A stretch of DNA of 64,000 nucleotides, taken from positions 496,001 through 560,000 of the forward strand of contig NZ_PEGF01000002.1 in NCBI RefSeq assembly GCF_002742635.1, written 5' to 3'. Numbering within the stretch: position 1 is the first letter of the stretch; every line of letters begins with the position of its first letter. Below, in pieces: positions 27,013 through 36,254 of this stretch. The notes below the pieces were generated by a model. The model worked only from the letters and a program-made list of their open reading frames with translations. It made no database searches and had not been told where the DNA came from. Source of the stretch: Caulobacter sp. X (GTDB lineage Bacteria > Pseudomonadota > Alphaproteobacteria > Caulobacterales > Caulobacteraceae). The translations under genes were made by a program, and so were the position numbers.

Positions 27013-27038
27013 GTAACCATTGGTGACTCGCGCGCGAA
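27013..27038 (+). promoter_or_regulatory. SigF-type promoter for sigF itself
   Basis: GTAACC at 27013-27018, exactly 16 bases, then CGAA at 27035-27038, a perfect match to the sigF consensus. It is directly upstream of the sigF start codon, implying autoregulation. The divergent buf promoter carries the same -35 element 65 bp away. Confidence 0.8.
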
Positions 27039-27049
27039 TAGGGGTGAGC

Positions 27050-27586
27050 GTGACGGAGACCGAGACTCGCTTGAAGGCGCTGATGCTGCGCGGGCTGGAG
27101 GGTGACTCCGCCGCCTATCGCGTTTGCCTGGCCCTGCTCGGGACCCGGCTTCGCGCCTATTTCGCGCGTCGGATGGCCGGCGCGTCCGGCGATGTGGAGG
27201 ATCTTGTGCAGGAGACGCTGCTGGCGGTGCATCTGAAGCGGTCGACGTGGGACCCGTCCCAGTCGTTCACCGCCTGGGCGCACGCGGTGGCGCGCTACAA
27301 GCTGATCGACCACTGGCGCCGGCGGAAGATCCGCCAGACCCTGCCGATCGAGGACCACATCGAATTCCTGGCCGCCGAAGAGCCCGAACCCTCGGTCGGG
27401 ATCGAGCTGGACCGGGCTCTCGCCAGCCTGCCCGAAAAGCAGCGCATCCTGGTCTCCGACGTCAAGCTGACGGGCCTGTCCCTGGCCGAGGCCGGGGCGC
27501 GGGCCGGCATTTCCGAAGGCGCGGCCAAGGTCGCCCTGCACCGGGCGCTGAAGGTCCTGGCCCAGAGGATGCGCCATGCGGACTGA
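27050..27586 (+). CDS. sigF: ECF RNA polymerase sigma factor SigF
   Basis: Extracytoplasmic function sigma factor, 178 residues, region 2 with [15 protein letters not shown] and [21 protein letters not shown], region 4 with [42 protein letters not shown]. In Caulobacter the homologous sigF drives genes for heavy metal (chromate, cadmium) stress. The GTG at 27050 is preferred because the promoter -10 ends at 27038 and an AGGGG site lies five bases before it; starts further upstream would lie inside the promoter. Its end overlaps nrsF by 11 bases. Confidence 0.92.
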   Translation: MTETETRLKALMLRGLEGDSAAYRVCLALLGTRLRAYFARRMAGASGDVEDLVQETLLAVHLKRSTWDPSQSFTAWAHAVARYKLIDHWRRRKIRQTLPIEDHIEFLAAEEPEPSVGIELDRALASLPEKQRILVSDVKLTGLSLAEAGARAGISEGAAKVALHRALKVLAQRMRHAD

Positions 27587-28214
27587 GGACCTGATCGAGG
27601 CCTTGGCCGCCGACGGCGCGCCGATCCGTCCGCCGCCGCGCCGTCTCGCGGCGGTCGCGGCCGCCGGCGCCCTGACGGCGCTCGTGCTCGTGCTCGCTTG
27701 GCTGCATCCGCGTCACGACCTGATGCAGGCGATGCAGGGCGGCATGTTCTGGATGAAGGCGCTCTACACCGCCGCGCTGGGACTGGCCGGCTATCTGGCG
27801 ATCGAGCGGCTATCTCGGCCGGCGGGCGGCGGTCGGCGCGGCTGGCTGCTGGGCGGCGCGGCCCTGGCGCTGTTCGCGGTCGCCGGGGTCGTCCAGGCGA
27901 TGCATAGCCCCGACATCCAGGCGGCCCTGCACATGCTGCGCGGCCACTCGTGGCACTCGTGCAGCCTCAACATCCTGATCCTGGGCCTGCCCATGCTGGC
28001 GCTGGGCCTCGTCGCCGTGCGTGGCATGGCCCCGACGCGGCCCGTCGCCGCCGGCTTCGCCACGGGCCTGTTCGCCGGCGGCGTGGCGGCCACGGTCTAT
28101 GGCCTGCACTGCCCGGAGAACACCTTCACCTTCGTGGCGCTCTGGTACAGCCTGGGCGTCCTGCTACCGGCCGTGATCGGCGCGGTCGTCGGGCGGTGGG
28201 TCCTGCGCTGGTAG
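27576..28214 (+). CDS. nrsF: Membrane anti-sigma factor of SigF (DUF1109)
   Basis: Six-helix inner membrane protein of 212 residues with a short cytoplasmic N-terminus ([14 protein letters not shown]) that would hold the sigma factor. Two conserved cysteines, C129 (HSWHSC) and C179 (GLHCPEN), lie 50 residues apart, as in the Caulobacter negative regulator where this pair is needed for metal signalling. It overlaps sigF by 11 bases, giving coupled synthesis. A hairpin terminator follows. Confidence 0.92.
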   Translation: MRTEDLIEALAADGAPIRPPPRRLAAVAAAGALTALVLVLAWLHPRHDLMQAMQGGMFWMKALYTAALGLAGYLAIERLSRPAGGGRRGWLLGGAALALFAVAGVVQAMHSPDIQAALHMLRGHSWHSCSLNILILGLPMLALGLVAVRGMAPTRPVAAGFATGLFAGGVAATVYGLHCPENTFTFVALWYSLGVLLPAVIGAVVGRWVLRW

Positions 28215-28227
28215 AGCGCAAGGAAAA

Positions 28228-28253
28228 GGCCTCCCGGATCGCTCCGGAAGGCC
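28228..28253. terminator. Bidirectional terminator between nrsF and fba
   Basis: Stem GGCCT-C-CCGGA / TCCGG-A-AGGCC with a four-base loop (TCGC). On the minus strand it is followed by TTTTCC, so it ends the fba message; it can also stop nrsF transcription. Confidence 0.8.
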
Positions 28254-28278
28254 CTTCATCTCGACAATCAGCCTCGCC

Positions 28279-29370
28279 TTACTCGGCGGCGGCCTTGGTC
28301 TGGCGGTCGCCGAACTTGGCGTGCAGTTCGCCCGAGGCGTAGCGCTTGGCCATGGCGGCGGTCGACATCGGCTTGATCTTGTCGGCCCAGCCGGCCGAGC
28401 CGAACTCGGTGAAGCGGGCTTCGCAGACCTTGCGCATGGCTTCCTTGGCCGGCTTCAGATAGGCGCGCGGATCGAACTCCGCGGGCTTTTCCATCAGCAC
28501 CTTGCGGATCGCGCCGGTGATGGCCAGGCGGTTGTCGGTGTCAACGTTGATCTTGCGCACGCCGTGCTTGATGCCGCGCTGAATCTCTTCGACCGGCACG
28601 CCCCAGGTCTGCGGCATCTCGCCGCCGTACTGGTTGATGATGTCCTGCAGCTCCTGCGGCACCGAGCTGGAGCCGTGCATCACCAGGTGGGTGTTGGGCA
28701 GGCGCTGGTGAATCTCTTCGATCACGTTCATCGCCAGGACGTCGCCGTCCGGCTTGCGCGTGAACTTGTAGGCGCCGTGGCTGGTGCCCATGGCGATGGC
28801 CAGGGCGTCGACGCCGGTGGCGTGGACGAACTCGACCGCCTGGTCCGGATCGGTCAGCAGCTCGTCGTGCGACAGCTTGCCCTCGAAGCCGTGGCCGTCC
28901 TCGGCCTCGCCCATGCCGGTCTCCAGCGAGCCCAGCACGCCCAGTTCGCCCTCGACCGAGACGCCGCAGCTGTGGGCCATCTGGACCACGCGACGGGTGA
29001 CGTCGACATTGTACTCGTAGCTGGCGGGGGTCTTGGCGTCCTCCATCAGCGAGCCGTCCATCATCACCGAGGTGAAGCCGTACTGGATCGCCGTGGCGCA
29101 GGTCGCCGGGCCGTTGCCGTGGTCCTGGTGCATGCAGACCGGGATGTGCGGATAGAGCTCGACGAGGCCGTCGATCAGGCGGGCCAGCACGATGTCGCTG
29201 GCGTAGCTGCGCGCTCCGCGCGAGGCCTGGATGATGACCGGCGAGTTGACGGCGTCGGCCGCCTCCATGATTGCCAGGCCTTGTTCCATGTTGTTGATGT
29301 TGAAGGCCGGAAGCGCGTACTCATGCTCGGCGGCATGGTCCAGCAACTGTCGCAACGTGATGCGAGCCAC
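28279..29370 (-). CDS. fbaA: Class II fructose-1,6-bisphosphate aldolase
   Basis: Zinc-dependent aldolase of glycolysis and gluconeogenesis. In 363 residues the N-terminal [11 protein letters not shown], the zinc site [15 protein letters not shown], and GTSHGAYKF with the phosphate loop VMHGSSSVP are all present. Length fits the long class II form. It is the last gene of the gap, pgk, fba cluster, with 209 bp before it that include two hairpins, so it may also have its own promoter. Confidence 0.96.
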   Translation of the reverse strand: MARITLRQLLDHAAEHEYALPAFNINNMEQGLAIMEAADAVNSPVIIQASRGARSYASDIVLARLIDGLVELYPHIPVCMHQDHGNGPATCATAIQYGFTSVMMDGSLMEDAKTPASYEYNVDVTRRVVQMAHSCGVSVEGELGVLGSLETGMGEAEDGHGFEGKLSHDELLTDPDQAVEFVHATGVDALAIAMGTSHGAYKFTRKPDGDVLAMNVIEEIHQRLPNTHLVMHGSSSVPQELQDIINQYGGEMPQTWGVPVEEIQRGIKHGVRKINVDTDNRLAITGAIRKVLMEKPAEFDPRAYLKPAKEAMRKVCEARFTEFGSAGWADKIKPMSTAAMAKRYASGELHAKFGDRQTKAAAE

Positions 29371-29521
29371 GTAAGTCTCTCCTGCAAGCGTGAAGTGGGT
29401 GGATCGTTTCTTGTTGTTGGGGCCGTGACGCTTGTGCGTTCTCTGCCCGGTCTCTCTTCAGTCTAAAGCGCGACAGGGCGGTGAAAAACCGCACACACGT
29501 TCGCCTGACGCGCTTCGTAAT

Positions 29522-29562
29522 TCAGTCTGGCACAGGCTGAACGCGGATCTGCACGATCCGCG
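29522..29562 (-). terminator. Hairpins between pgk and fba
   Basis: CGCGGATC (29542-29549) / GATCCGCG (29555-29562) forms a perfect 8-bp stem just past the pgk stop; a second stem TCAG-CTG/CAG-CTGA lies next to it at 29522-29540. There is no strong T-run, so this may only reduce readthrough or stabilise the pgk message. Confidence 0.5.
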
Positions 29563-29579
29563 CCAGCGAAGTTACTCTT

Positions 29580-30770
29580 TTAGGCCTCGAGCGCGGCGAC
29601 GCCCGGAAGGGTCTTGCCCTCCATCCATTCCAGGAACGCGCCGCCGGCGGTCGAGACGAACGTCATGTCGGCCGCGACACCGGCGTGGTTCAGAGCCGCC
29701 ACCGTATCACCGCCGCCGGCCACGGCCACGAGTTTACCCGATTTGGCCCGTTCCGAGACATGTTTCGCCGCCGAAACGGTCGCCTTGTCGAACGGAGGCA
29801 CCTCGAAAACGCCCAACGGGCCGTTCCAGATCAGGGTCTCGCACTGGTCGATCGTGGCGTTGAGCGTGGCGACGGTCTCGGGACCGGCGTCGAGGATGCG
29901 GTCGTCGGGCTGGACTTCGTAGACGTTGCGAACGCTGGAGGCGACACCCGGCTTGACCTCCTGGGCGACCACGACGTCGGTTGGCAGCAGGATCTTGCAG
30001 CCCGCGCTTCCGGCCAGGTCGATGATCTGGCGGGCGGTCTCGGCCATGTCGGTCTCGCACAGCGAGGCGCCGACATCGATCTTGGCCGCGTAGAGGAAGG
30101 TGTTGGCCATGCCGCCGCCGATGGCCAGGTAGTCGAGCTTGGTCACCAGGTTGCGCAGCAGGTCCAGCTTGGTCGAGACCTTGGAGCCGCCGACGATGCC
30201 GATGACCGGCTTCTTGGGCTTGCCGAGCGCGGCGTCCAGGGCTTCCAGTTCGCGCTGCATCGACAGGCCCGGATAGGCCGGCAGCAGGCGGGCGAGCCCT
30301 TCCGTCGAGGCGTGGGCGCGGTGGGCGGCGCTGAAGGCGTCGTTGACATAGACGTCGCCGTTGGCGGCCAGGGCCTTGGCGAACTCCGGATCGTTCTTCT
30401 CTTCGCCGGCATGGAAGCGGACATTCTCCAGCAGCGCGACGCCGCCGTTGGCGAGACCGTTCACCACTTCAGCGGCGGCGGGGCCGACGCAGTCGCTGGC
30501 GAAGGCGACCGGCTGTTCCAGCAGCTTGGAGAGCGGCTCGGCGACGAAGGCCAGGCTCATCTCCGGCACGACCTTGCCCTTGGGCCGATCGAAGTGGGCC
30601 AGCAGCACCACCTTGGCGCCTTGCTTGGACAGGTAGGCGATGGTCGGCAGCGCCGCGCGCAGGCGGGTGTCGTCCGTGATCTTGCCGCCGTCGACGGGCA
30701 CGTTGAAGTCCACGCGGACCAGGGCGCGCTTGCCGGCGAGATCGGCGGTGTCGAGGGTGCGGAAGGTCAT
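29580..30770 (-). CDS. pgk: Phosphoglycerate kinase
   Basis: Glycolytic kinase transferring phosphate from 1,3-bisphosphoglycerate to ADP. The 396-residue protein begins with [21 protein letters not shown], has the nucleotide-binding [12 protein letters not shown] and ends with the hinge [16 protein letters not shown]. It starts 7 bp after the small secreted protein gene that follows gap, making a gap, small protein, pgk, fba order. Confidence 0.97.
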   Translation of the reverse strand: MTFRTLDTADLAGKRALVRVDFNVPVDGGKITDDTRLRAALPTIAYLSKQGAKVVLLAHFDRPKGKVVPEMSLAFVAEPLSKLLEQPVAFASDCVGPAAAEVVNGLANGGVALLENVRFHAGEEKNDPEFAKALAANGDVYVNDAFSAAHRAHASTEGLARLLPAYPGLSMQRELEALDAALGKPKKPVIGIVGGSKVSTKLDLLRNLVTKLDYLAIGGGMANTFLYAAKIDVGASLCETDMAETARQIIDLAGSAGCKILLPTDVVVAQEVKPGVASSVRNVYEVQPDDRILDAGPETVATLNATIDQCETLIWNGPLGVFEVPPFDKATVSAAKHVSERAKSGKLVAVAGGGDTVAALNHAGVAADMTFVSTAGGAFLEWMEGKTLPGVAALEA

Positions 30771-30777
30771 TGGTTCG

Positions 30778-31272
30778 TCACTCTTTCGGGCTTTTGCCGC
30801 AAGTTTTGTTCCAGTGAAGTTGCCTGGAAATACTCAACTGTCCCGTGGGATCGCTGCTTAGGGTGAGGCGGAACAAGCCGTTCGCCACAGGCCATTCCGC
30901 AGCTACCGTGCTGGTCTCACCCTGCGCCGAGACGCCGTTGAGGGGATTTAATTGAGCTGGGCCGCGAGCTGCAGTCTCGTTCTTGGCGAGCCTGGCGAAC
31001 TCGTGGACACCCCCAGGAAGATGCTCCGTGATCGACACAGCGCGGCCATCGCAGAGTTGGACTTGGAAGCCATGTGGCTCGAACATTATCTCGTCGCCCC
31101 AGCCGTCTGAAATACGCGCGACGGACACTTGGAAGCCAAATGCCCGCCGTACATCTTCGCGCGGAGCCCCGAGCTTCAGGCCAGCTATGGCTTCCTCCGC
31201 GCTCGCGGTAGTGGAAACCATAGCCAGGCCTATCGCCAATCCCGCCGTGACGAGAGAGGCGAGTCTTTTCAT
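30778..31272 (-). CDS. Small secreted protein of unknown function within the gap-pgk operon
   Basis: Not recognised. 164 residues with a signal peptide ([25 protein letters not shown]) and a mature domain with two cysteines (QLCDGRA and NKTCGK). Its ATG overlaps the gap stop by one base and its stop is 7 bp before pgk, so it must be co-transcribed with glycolytic genes though it should be periplasmic. The coding sequence is visibly less GC-rich, with more A/T third positions, than gap or pgk, which suggests later acquisition. Confidence 0.7.
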   Translation of the reverse strand: MKRLASLVTAGLAIGLAMVSTTASAEEAIAGLKLGAPREDVRRAFGFQVSVARISDGWGDEIMFEPHGFQVQLCDGRAVSITEHLPGGVHEFARLAKNETAARGPAQLNPLNGVSAQGETSTVAAEWPVANGLFRLTLSSDPTGQLSISRQLHWNKTCGKSPKE

Positions 31273-32279
31273 TACAGGAACTTCGCCATTTCGAGAGCGG
31301 TGTCGCTCATGCGCGTCGCGAAGCCCCACTCGTTGTCGTACCACGACAGCACGCGGGCCAGCTTGCCTTCGATGACTTGCGTCTGGGGCAGGGCGGCCGT
31401 CGAGCTGGCGGCGATGTGGTTCAGGTCGGTCGAGACCAGCGGGTCGGTCGTCGTGGCCAGGACGCCCTTCATCGGACCGTCGGCGGCGGCCTGCAGGGCT
31501 TTGTTGATCTCGTCGATCGAGGTTTCGCGGGCGGCGACGACCTTCAGGTCGATGACCGAGACGTTCGGGGTCGGGACGCGGATCGAGCTGCCGTCCAGCT
31601 TGCCCTTCAGTTCGGGCAGGACCAGGCCCAGGGCCTTGGCGGCGCCGGTCGAGGTCGGGATCATGCTCAGGGCCGCGGCGCGGGCGCGGTAGAGGTCCTT
31701 GTGCATGGTGTCCAGCGTCGGCTGGTCGCCGGTGTAGCTGTGGATCGTGGTCATGTAGCCACGCTCGATGCCGAACAGGTCGTGCAGGACCTTGGCGACC
31801 GGGGCCAGGGCGTTGGTGGTGCACGAGCCGTTCGAGACGACGATGTCGTCGGCGGTCAGGGTCTCGTGGTTGACCTTGTAGACGATGGTCTTGTCGGCGC
31901 CGTCGGCGGGAGCCGAGACCAGGACGCGCTTGGCACCGGCCTTCAGGTGGGCGCTGGCCTTGTCCTTGGCGGTGAAGATGCCGGTGCACTCGAAGGCGAT
32001 GTCGACGCCCAGGTCCTTGTGCGGCAGCTCTTCCGGATTGCGGATGGCCGTGACCTTGATCTTGCCCATGCCGACGTCGATCCAGTCCTCACCCGAGGTG
32101 ACGACGCCCGGGAAGCGGCCGTGGACGCTGTCGTAGCGCAGCAGGTGGGCGTTGGTCTCGACCGGGCCCAGGTCGTTGATGGCGACGACCTCGATGTCGC
32201 GACGGCCATGCTCGGCGATGGAGCGCAGGACCAGACGTCCGATGCGGCCGAAGCCGTTGATGGCGACGCGAACAGCCAT
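31272..32279 (-). CDS. gap: Glyceraldehyde-3-phosphate dehydrogenase, type I
   Basis: NAD-dependent glycolytic dehydrogenase, 335 residues. The NAD fold GFGRIGRLVLRS opens the protein and the catalytic cysteine lies in SNGSCTTNALAP; later VSVIDLKVV and SWYDNEWGFATRM are standard. The ATG at 32279 fits the family start (MAVRVAINGFGR); longer in-frame starts reach into the divergent promoter region. It is the first gene of the glycolytic cluster. Confidence 0.97.
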   Translation of the reverse strand: MAVRVAINGFGRIGRLVLRSIAEHGRRDIEVVAINDLGPVETNAHLLRYDSVHGRFPGVVTSGEDWIDVGMGKIKVTAIRNPEELPHKDLGVDIAFECTGIFTAKDKASAHLKAGAKRVLVSAPADGADKTIVYKVNHETLTADDIVVSNGSCTTNALAPVAKVLHDLFGIERGYMTTIHSYTGDQPTLDTMHKDLYRARAAALSMIPTSTGAAKALGLVLPELKGKLDGSSIRVPTPNVSVIDLKVVAARETSIDEINKALQAAADGPMKGVLATTTDPLVSTDLNHIAASSTAALPQTQVIEGKLARVLSWYDNEWGFATRMSDTALEMAKFL

Positions 32280-32582
32280 GGGTCTTTCTCCTGTTTGGCC
32301 GCCGAGCGGGATCGATCGGCGTTCCCTATTTTCGCTGCGCGTTTTGCGGGCTGGGGGCGCGAAGTCAAGCCCGGGAGGCCGTGATTTGGAGCTCGCGGCG
32401 CCAAAATCGGGCCTTGCCCGGAGCTTGGCCCATCCCCAACGAAACAAGCTTTCGCCCGCATGGAGCGCGGACAAAAGGCGGCGAATGCTGCTATGGGCAT
32501 TTGCGTCGCCCAATTGTCGCCCCGCGCGGCTGGCTTAGAGGGCATCGATCTGTATGTTGCGTCGCATGATGGAAATCCGCCG
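32280..32582. other. 303-bp divergent region between gap and zauP
   Basis: It should contain the gap promoter (minus strand) and the zauP-zapA promoter (plus strand). Reading frames cross it on both strands but none has a recognisable domain or a ribosome site. I see no clear promoter consensus, repeat or riboswitch. Confidence 0.5.
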
Positions 32583-32957
32583 ATGATCCCGGCCGACGGT
32601 ACGGCCCTCGACCTTGCCGTGCGCCGTCTGGAGCGCGCGGTGAGCCAGCTCGAGCACCGCCTGGCGGCCAAGGCCGCCGAGACCAAGCGCGCCCTCGCCG
32701 CGGCCGCCGCCGCTGGCGGCGGAAGCGCCGCCGCGCCTGGCCTGTTCGAGGAGGACGAGAAGGCCCAGCTGGTCGCCGACCTGGAAGCCGCCCGCGAGCG
32801 CGAGAAGGCGCTGGAGGAGGCCGGCGAGCAGGCCTCGGTCGCGCTGGGCCGCGCCATCGCCGAGATCCGCGCCGCCCTGGGCGAGGAGGGCGTCGCCAAC
32901 GACCTGCACGCGCCGAACGACGACGATGACCTGTTCGAAGACTCCGAGGAGGCCTGA
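32583..32957 (+). CDS. zauP: ZauP-like coiled-coil partner of ZapA
   Basis: A 124-residue coiled-coil protein: long heptad-rich helices (DLAVRRLERAVSQLEHRLAAK and ADLEAAREREKALEEAGEQ) broken by an alanine/glycine hinge, with an acidic tail (NDDDDLFEDSEEA). In Caulobacter the gene just before zapA encodes ZauP, which binds ZapA and tightens the Z-ring. The ATG at 32583 gives the coiled coil without an extra basic leader that longer frames would add. Three bases separate it from zapA. Confidence 0.8.
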   Translation: MIPADGTALDLAVRRLERAVSQLEHRLAAKAAETKRALAAAAAAGGGSAAAPGLFEEDEKAQLVADLEAAREREKALEEAGEQASVALGRAIAEIRAALGEEGVANDLHAPNDDDDLFEDSEEA

Positions 32958-32960
32958 CCC

Positions 32961-33287
32961 ATGGCCCAGGTGACGATCCAGGTGAACGGCCGGCCCTATA
33001 TCGTGGGCTGCGAGGACGGGCAGGAGCCGCACCTGACCGAGCTGGCCCGCCTGTTCGACCGCCAGGTCCGCCAGGTCAGCGCCGATGTCGGCCAACTGGG
33101 CGAGACGCGGCTCTTCCTGATGGGCGCCCTGCTGCTGGCCGACGAGCTGTCGGACATGAAGCTGCGCCTGGCCCACGCCCAGAGCGAGATCGCCCGCATG
33201 CAGCAAGAAGGCACCAAGGCCGAGATCGCCGCCATCCGCGCCCTCGACGCCGCCGCCGAGAAGATCGAGAAGCTCGCGGCGGAGTAG
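32961..33287 (+). CDS. zapA: Cell division protein ZapA
   Basis: FtsZ-associated protein that crosslinks protofilaments. The 108 residues show the ZapA head (VTIQVNGRPYIVGCEDGQEPHLTELARLFD) and the coiled-coil tail (LRLAHAQSEIARMQQEG and on). Cytoplasmic, in an operon with zauP. In many proteobacteria zapA is followed by 6S RNA and fau; here a secreted peptidase gene lies between. Confidence 0.93.
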   Translation: MAQVTIQVNGRPYIVGCEDGQEPHLTELARLFDRQVRQVSADVGQLGETRLFLMGALLLADELSDMKLRLAHAQSEIARMQQEGTKAEIAAIRALDAAAEKIEKLAAE

Positions 33288-33370
33288 CTGTCAGCTTCCC
33301 TGATGGCTAAGGTTGTGTTCCGCGCGAGGCTTCGCCTATCGTCTCCCTGAGTTGGGGGATGAGGTATCCA

Positions 33371-35359
33371 ATGAAACTGAGCGTGGCGTTTGCGCTGGCG
33401 GGCCTGTGCCTTGGCGGCTGGGCGTTCGGCGATCTCGCGCTGGCGGCCGACGTAGCCCCGGCCGCGGCTTTTGGCGTGCGGGAATATGTCCACCAGATCA
33501 GCCTGTCGCCGGACGGCAAGCAGGCCGCGATGGTCACGCCCTCGGCGGGTCGGGGCTACCAGCTGGTGATCCTGGACCTGACCGGCGCCAAGGAGCCGCG
33601 CGCGATCCTGGCGTCCAGCGGCGATCCCGAGCGCCTGACCCGGTGCAACTGGTCCACCGAGACGCGGCTCGTCTGCCAGATCTATGTGGTGCTCAAGGGC
33701 GAGCAGGGGCGGCTGGGCTTCACCCGGCTGATCGCGATCAACAGCGACGGCGGTCCGCTGAAGGTCCTCAGCGCCCAGACCAATGAGCGTTCCTTACGAA
33801 TGTCGCAGAACGGCGGCGCGATCATCGACTGGGCCACCGACTATGCGCCCGGCGGCGTGCTGATGACCCGCGACTATGTTCCCGAACGGAGCACGGGCAC
33901 CCACCTGGCCAATGAGGAGGACGGGCTTGGCGTGGACCGCGTCGACACCGTCACCCTGGCCCGTCAGCCGGTCGAGCGACCCAACCCGAACGCCGTGGAA
34001 TATATCGGCGATGGTCGCGGCGTCGTGCGGATCATGGGCGTTCGGCCCAAGCGCTCCACGGGCTACGCCAGCGACACCATCCAGTACTACTACCGCGCCG
34101 CGGACAAGCGGGACTGGCGGCCGCTGGGCCAGCTGACGGTCGGCTCCAACGGCTATAGCGGCTTCGATCCCTATGCGGTCGATCCGCAGCTGAACGTCGT
34201 CTACGGCTTCGACGGCCAGGACGGGCGGCGGGCGCTATTCAAGGTGGCGCTGGACGACACCCTGAAGCGCGAGCTGGTGCTGGCGCGGCCCGACGTGGAC
34301 GTGGCGGGCGTCGTGCGCATCGGCCGGCAGCAGCGCGTGGTCGGGGCGTCCTTCGTCACCGACCGGCGCGAGACCGAATTCTTCGATCCGGAGCTGCGCA
34401 AGCTGGGGACGGCGCTGGGCAAGGCCCTGCCGGGGCGGCTCGTCACCTTCGTCGACGCTTCGGTCGACGAGTCCAAGCTGCTGCTGTTCGCCGGCAGCGA
34501 CAGCGATCCGGGCATCTACTACCTGTTCGACAAGAAGACGCGGCGCATGGAGGAGCTGATCCCCGCGCGTCCGCAGTTGCTGTCGTTCAAGCTGGCGACG
34601 GTAAAGGCCGTCACCTATCCGGCGGCGGACGGGACCCAGATCCCGGCCTATCTGACCCTGCCGGCGGGGAGCGACGGCAAGAACCTGCCGGCCATCGTCA
34701 TGCCGCACGGTGGGCCCAGCGCGCGCGACGAATGGGGCTTCGACTGGCTGGCGCAGTTCTTCGCCCATCAGGGCTATGCGGTGCTGCAGCCCAACTATCG
34801 CGGCTCGGCCGGCTATGGCGCGGACTGGTTCCAGAAGAACGGTTTCCAGTCCTGGCGCACGGCGATCGGCGACGTCAATGACGGCGGTCGCTGGCTGCAG
34901 GCGCAAGGCATCGCCAAGCCCGGCAAGCTGGCCATCGTCGGCTGGTCCTATGGCGGCTACGCGGCCCTGCAGTCGGCCGTCCTGGATCCGGACCTGTTCA
35001 AGGCCGTGGTCGCGATCGCCCCCGTGACGGACCTGGAGACGTTGCGGTCCGAGCATCTGGACTTCGTCGACTACCCGCAGGTCAGCGCCTTCATCGGCAA
35101 GGGACCGCACGTGACCGAAGGCTCGCCGGCCCAGAACGCCACGGCCATCAAGGCGCCCGTGTTGCTGTTCCACGGCGACCTCGACGCCAATGTCGGGATC
35201 GGCGAGTCCCGGCTGATGGAGCGCAAGCTGAAGTCGGCGGGACGGTCGGTCGAGCTGATCGAGTTCAAGGGGCTGGATCACCAGCTGGCCGACGACGCGG
35301 CGCGGACCCAGATGCTGGGTAAGGCCGACGCGTTCCTGAAGACCGCTCTCGGGCTTTGA
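33371..35359 (+). CDS. Secreted S9 family peptidase (prolyl oligopeptidase/acylaminoacyl type)
   Basis: Exported serine peptidase, 662 residues. A signal peptide (KLSVAFALAGLCLGGWAFGDLALA) is followed by a beta-propeller-like region of about 380 residues and an alpha/beta hydrolase domain with oxyanion loop HGGPSARDEWG, nucleophile S526 in GWSYGGY, aspartate in HGDLDANVG and histidine in GLDHQL. I chose the ATG at 33371, six bases after GAGG; another ATG at 33359 abuts the G-run. It would cleave peptides in the periplasm. Its substrate is unknown. Confidence 0.9.
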   Translation: MKLSVAFALAGLCLGGWAFGDLALAADVAPAAAFGVREYVHQISLSPDGKQAAMVTPSAGRGYQLVILDLTGAKEPRAILASSGDPERLTRCNWSTETRLVCQIYVVLKGEQGRLGFTRLIAINSDGGPLKVLSAQTNERSLRMSQNGGAIIDWATDYAPGGVLMTRDYVPERSTGTHLANEEDGLGVDRVDTVTLARQPVERPNPNAVEYIGDGRGVVRIMGVRPKRSTGYASDTIQYYYRAADKRDWRPLGQLTVGSNGYSGFDPYAVDPQLNVVYGFDGQDGRRALFKVALDDTLKRELVLARPDVDVAGVVRIGRQQRVVGASFVTDRRETEFFDPELRKLGTALGKALPGRLVTFVDASVDESKLLLFAGSDSDPGIYYLFDKKTRRMEELIPARPQLLSFKLATVKAVTYPAADGTQIPAYLTLPAGSDGKNLPAIVMPHGGPSARDEWGFDWLAQFFAHQGYAVLQPNYRGSAGYGADWFQKNGFQSWRTAIGDVNDGGRWLQAQGIAKPGKLAIVGWSYGGYAALQSAVLDPDLFKAVVAIAPVTDLETLRSEHLDFVDYPQVSAFIGKGPHVTEGSPAQNATAIKAPVLLFHGDLDANVGIGESRLMERKLKSAGRSVELIEFKGLDHQLADDAARTQMLGKADAFLKTALGL

Positions 35360-35374
35360 GGACCCCGCGTCACG

Positions 35375-35590
35375 GCGCCGCTGGCGTTTCCAGGGGCGAG
35401 CGCCTATCTATGTCCCCGGCGGGTCTTGCTGCGGTTCGCGTCGGGGACTTCACATCCCGGGGACCTTAATCGACTCTCTTGGGAGCTGTGCCTTTCCGTG
35501 GCCGTGGCTGCGGAAATACGGCGCCCACCTGGCATGCCAGGTCCGAGTGGATTGAAACTGTCGCCCACGGTTCTTCGCGGCGCCGCCACC
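35375..35590 (+). ncRNA. ssrS: 6S RNA
   Basis: Non-coding region directly upstream of fau, the conserved genomic place of 6S RNA, which binds the housekeeping RNA polymerase. Features seen: outer pairing CGGCGCCGC with GCGGCGCCG, inner closing pair GGGGCGA (35394-35400) with TCGCCC (35561-35566), paired C/G-rich arms TCCCCGGCGGG and TCCCGGGGACC around an open centre, and the hairpin ACCTGGCATGCCAGGT (35527-35542), which corresponds in place to the 3' hairpin of E. coli 6S. The exact ends are estimates. Confidence 0.8.
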
Positions 35591-35612
35591 CTTTTCCTTC
35601 TATAAGCGGCGC

Positions 35613-36212
35613 ATGACCATCGCCGACCCCGTCGCGGCCAAGACGGCCCTGCGCGTCTTCCTGCGCAACCAGCGCAAGCAGCTGGCCCGCGAGCATCCTC
35701 AGGCCGACTGGATGATCGCCGAGGTGGGGCGTGAGCCCTTGGCGCGCCTCTTCCCCGATCCCGTTGGCAAGGTCGCGGCGCTCTATCACGGCCTGGGCTC
35801 GGAGCTTTCTCCGCTTCTGTTGGGCGATCATCTGCGCGAGGCCGGCTGGAGCCTGGCCCTGCCGGCGGTGATCGATCCCGACGCGCATCGCATGGTGTTC
35901 CGCGCTTGGACGCCCGGCGAGCACCTGGTCCACGACACGATCGGCCTGCGGGCCCCCAGCGCCAAGAACCCCGTCGTGGAGCCCGATCTGGTCATCACGC
36001 CGCTGCTGGCCTTCCAGCGCGACGGCGTGCGGCTGGGGCAGGGCGGGGGCTATTACGACCGGGCGCTGGCGAGTTTGCGGGCCCGCAAGCCGGTCGTCGT
36101 GCTGGGCGTCGCCTACAGCGGTCAGCAGGCGGAGAATTTGCCGCACGAGTCGCATGATCAAAGGTTGGACGCCATTCTCACCGAAAAAGAGTATATCGCG
36201 GTCAAAGCCTGA
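35613..36212 (+). CDS. fau: 5-formyltetrahydrofolate cyclo-ligase
   Basis: Converts 5-formyl-THF to 5,10-methenyl-THF with ATP. In 199 residues: N-terminal LRVFLRNQRKQL, a central VVEPDLVITPLLAFQRDGVRLGQGGGYYDRAL block that holds the ATP/substrate signature, and VLGVAYSGQQ. Normal length. It follows 6S RNA closely, an arrangement conserved widely in proteobacteria. It is followed 42 bp later by the YmdB-like gene. Confidence 0.93.
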   Translation: MTIADPVAAKTALRVFLRNQRKQLAREHPQADWMIAEVGREPLARLFPDPVGKVAALYHGLGSELSPLLLGDHLREAGWSLALPAVIDPDAHRMVFRAWTPGEHLVHDTIGLRAPSAKNPVVEPDLVITPLLAFQRDGVRLGQGGGYYDRALASLRARKPVVVLGVAYSGQQAENLPHESHDQRLDAILTEKEYIAVKA

Positions 36213-36254
36213 GCCCCCCAGGGGCTCGATCCATACAGTTTCTTGGGACTCTCG

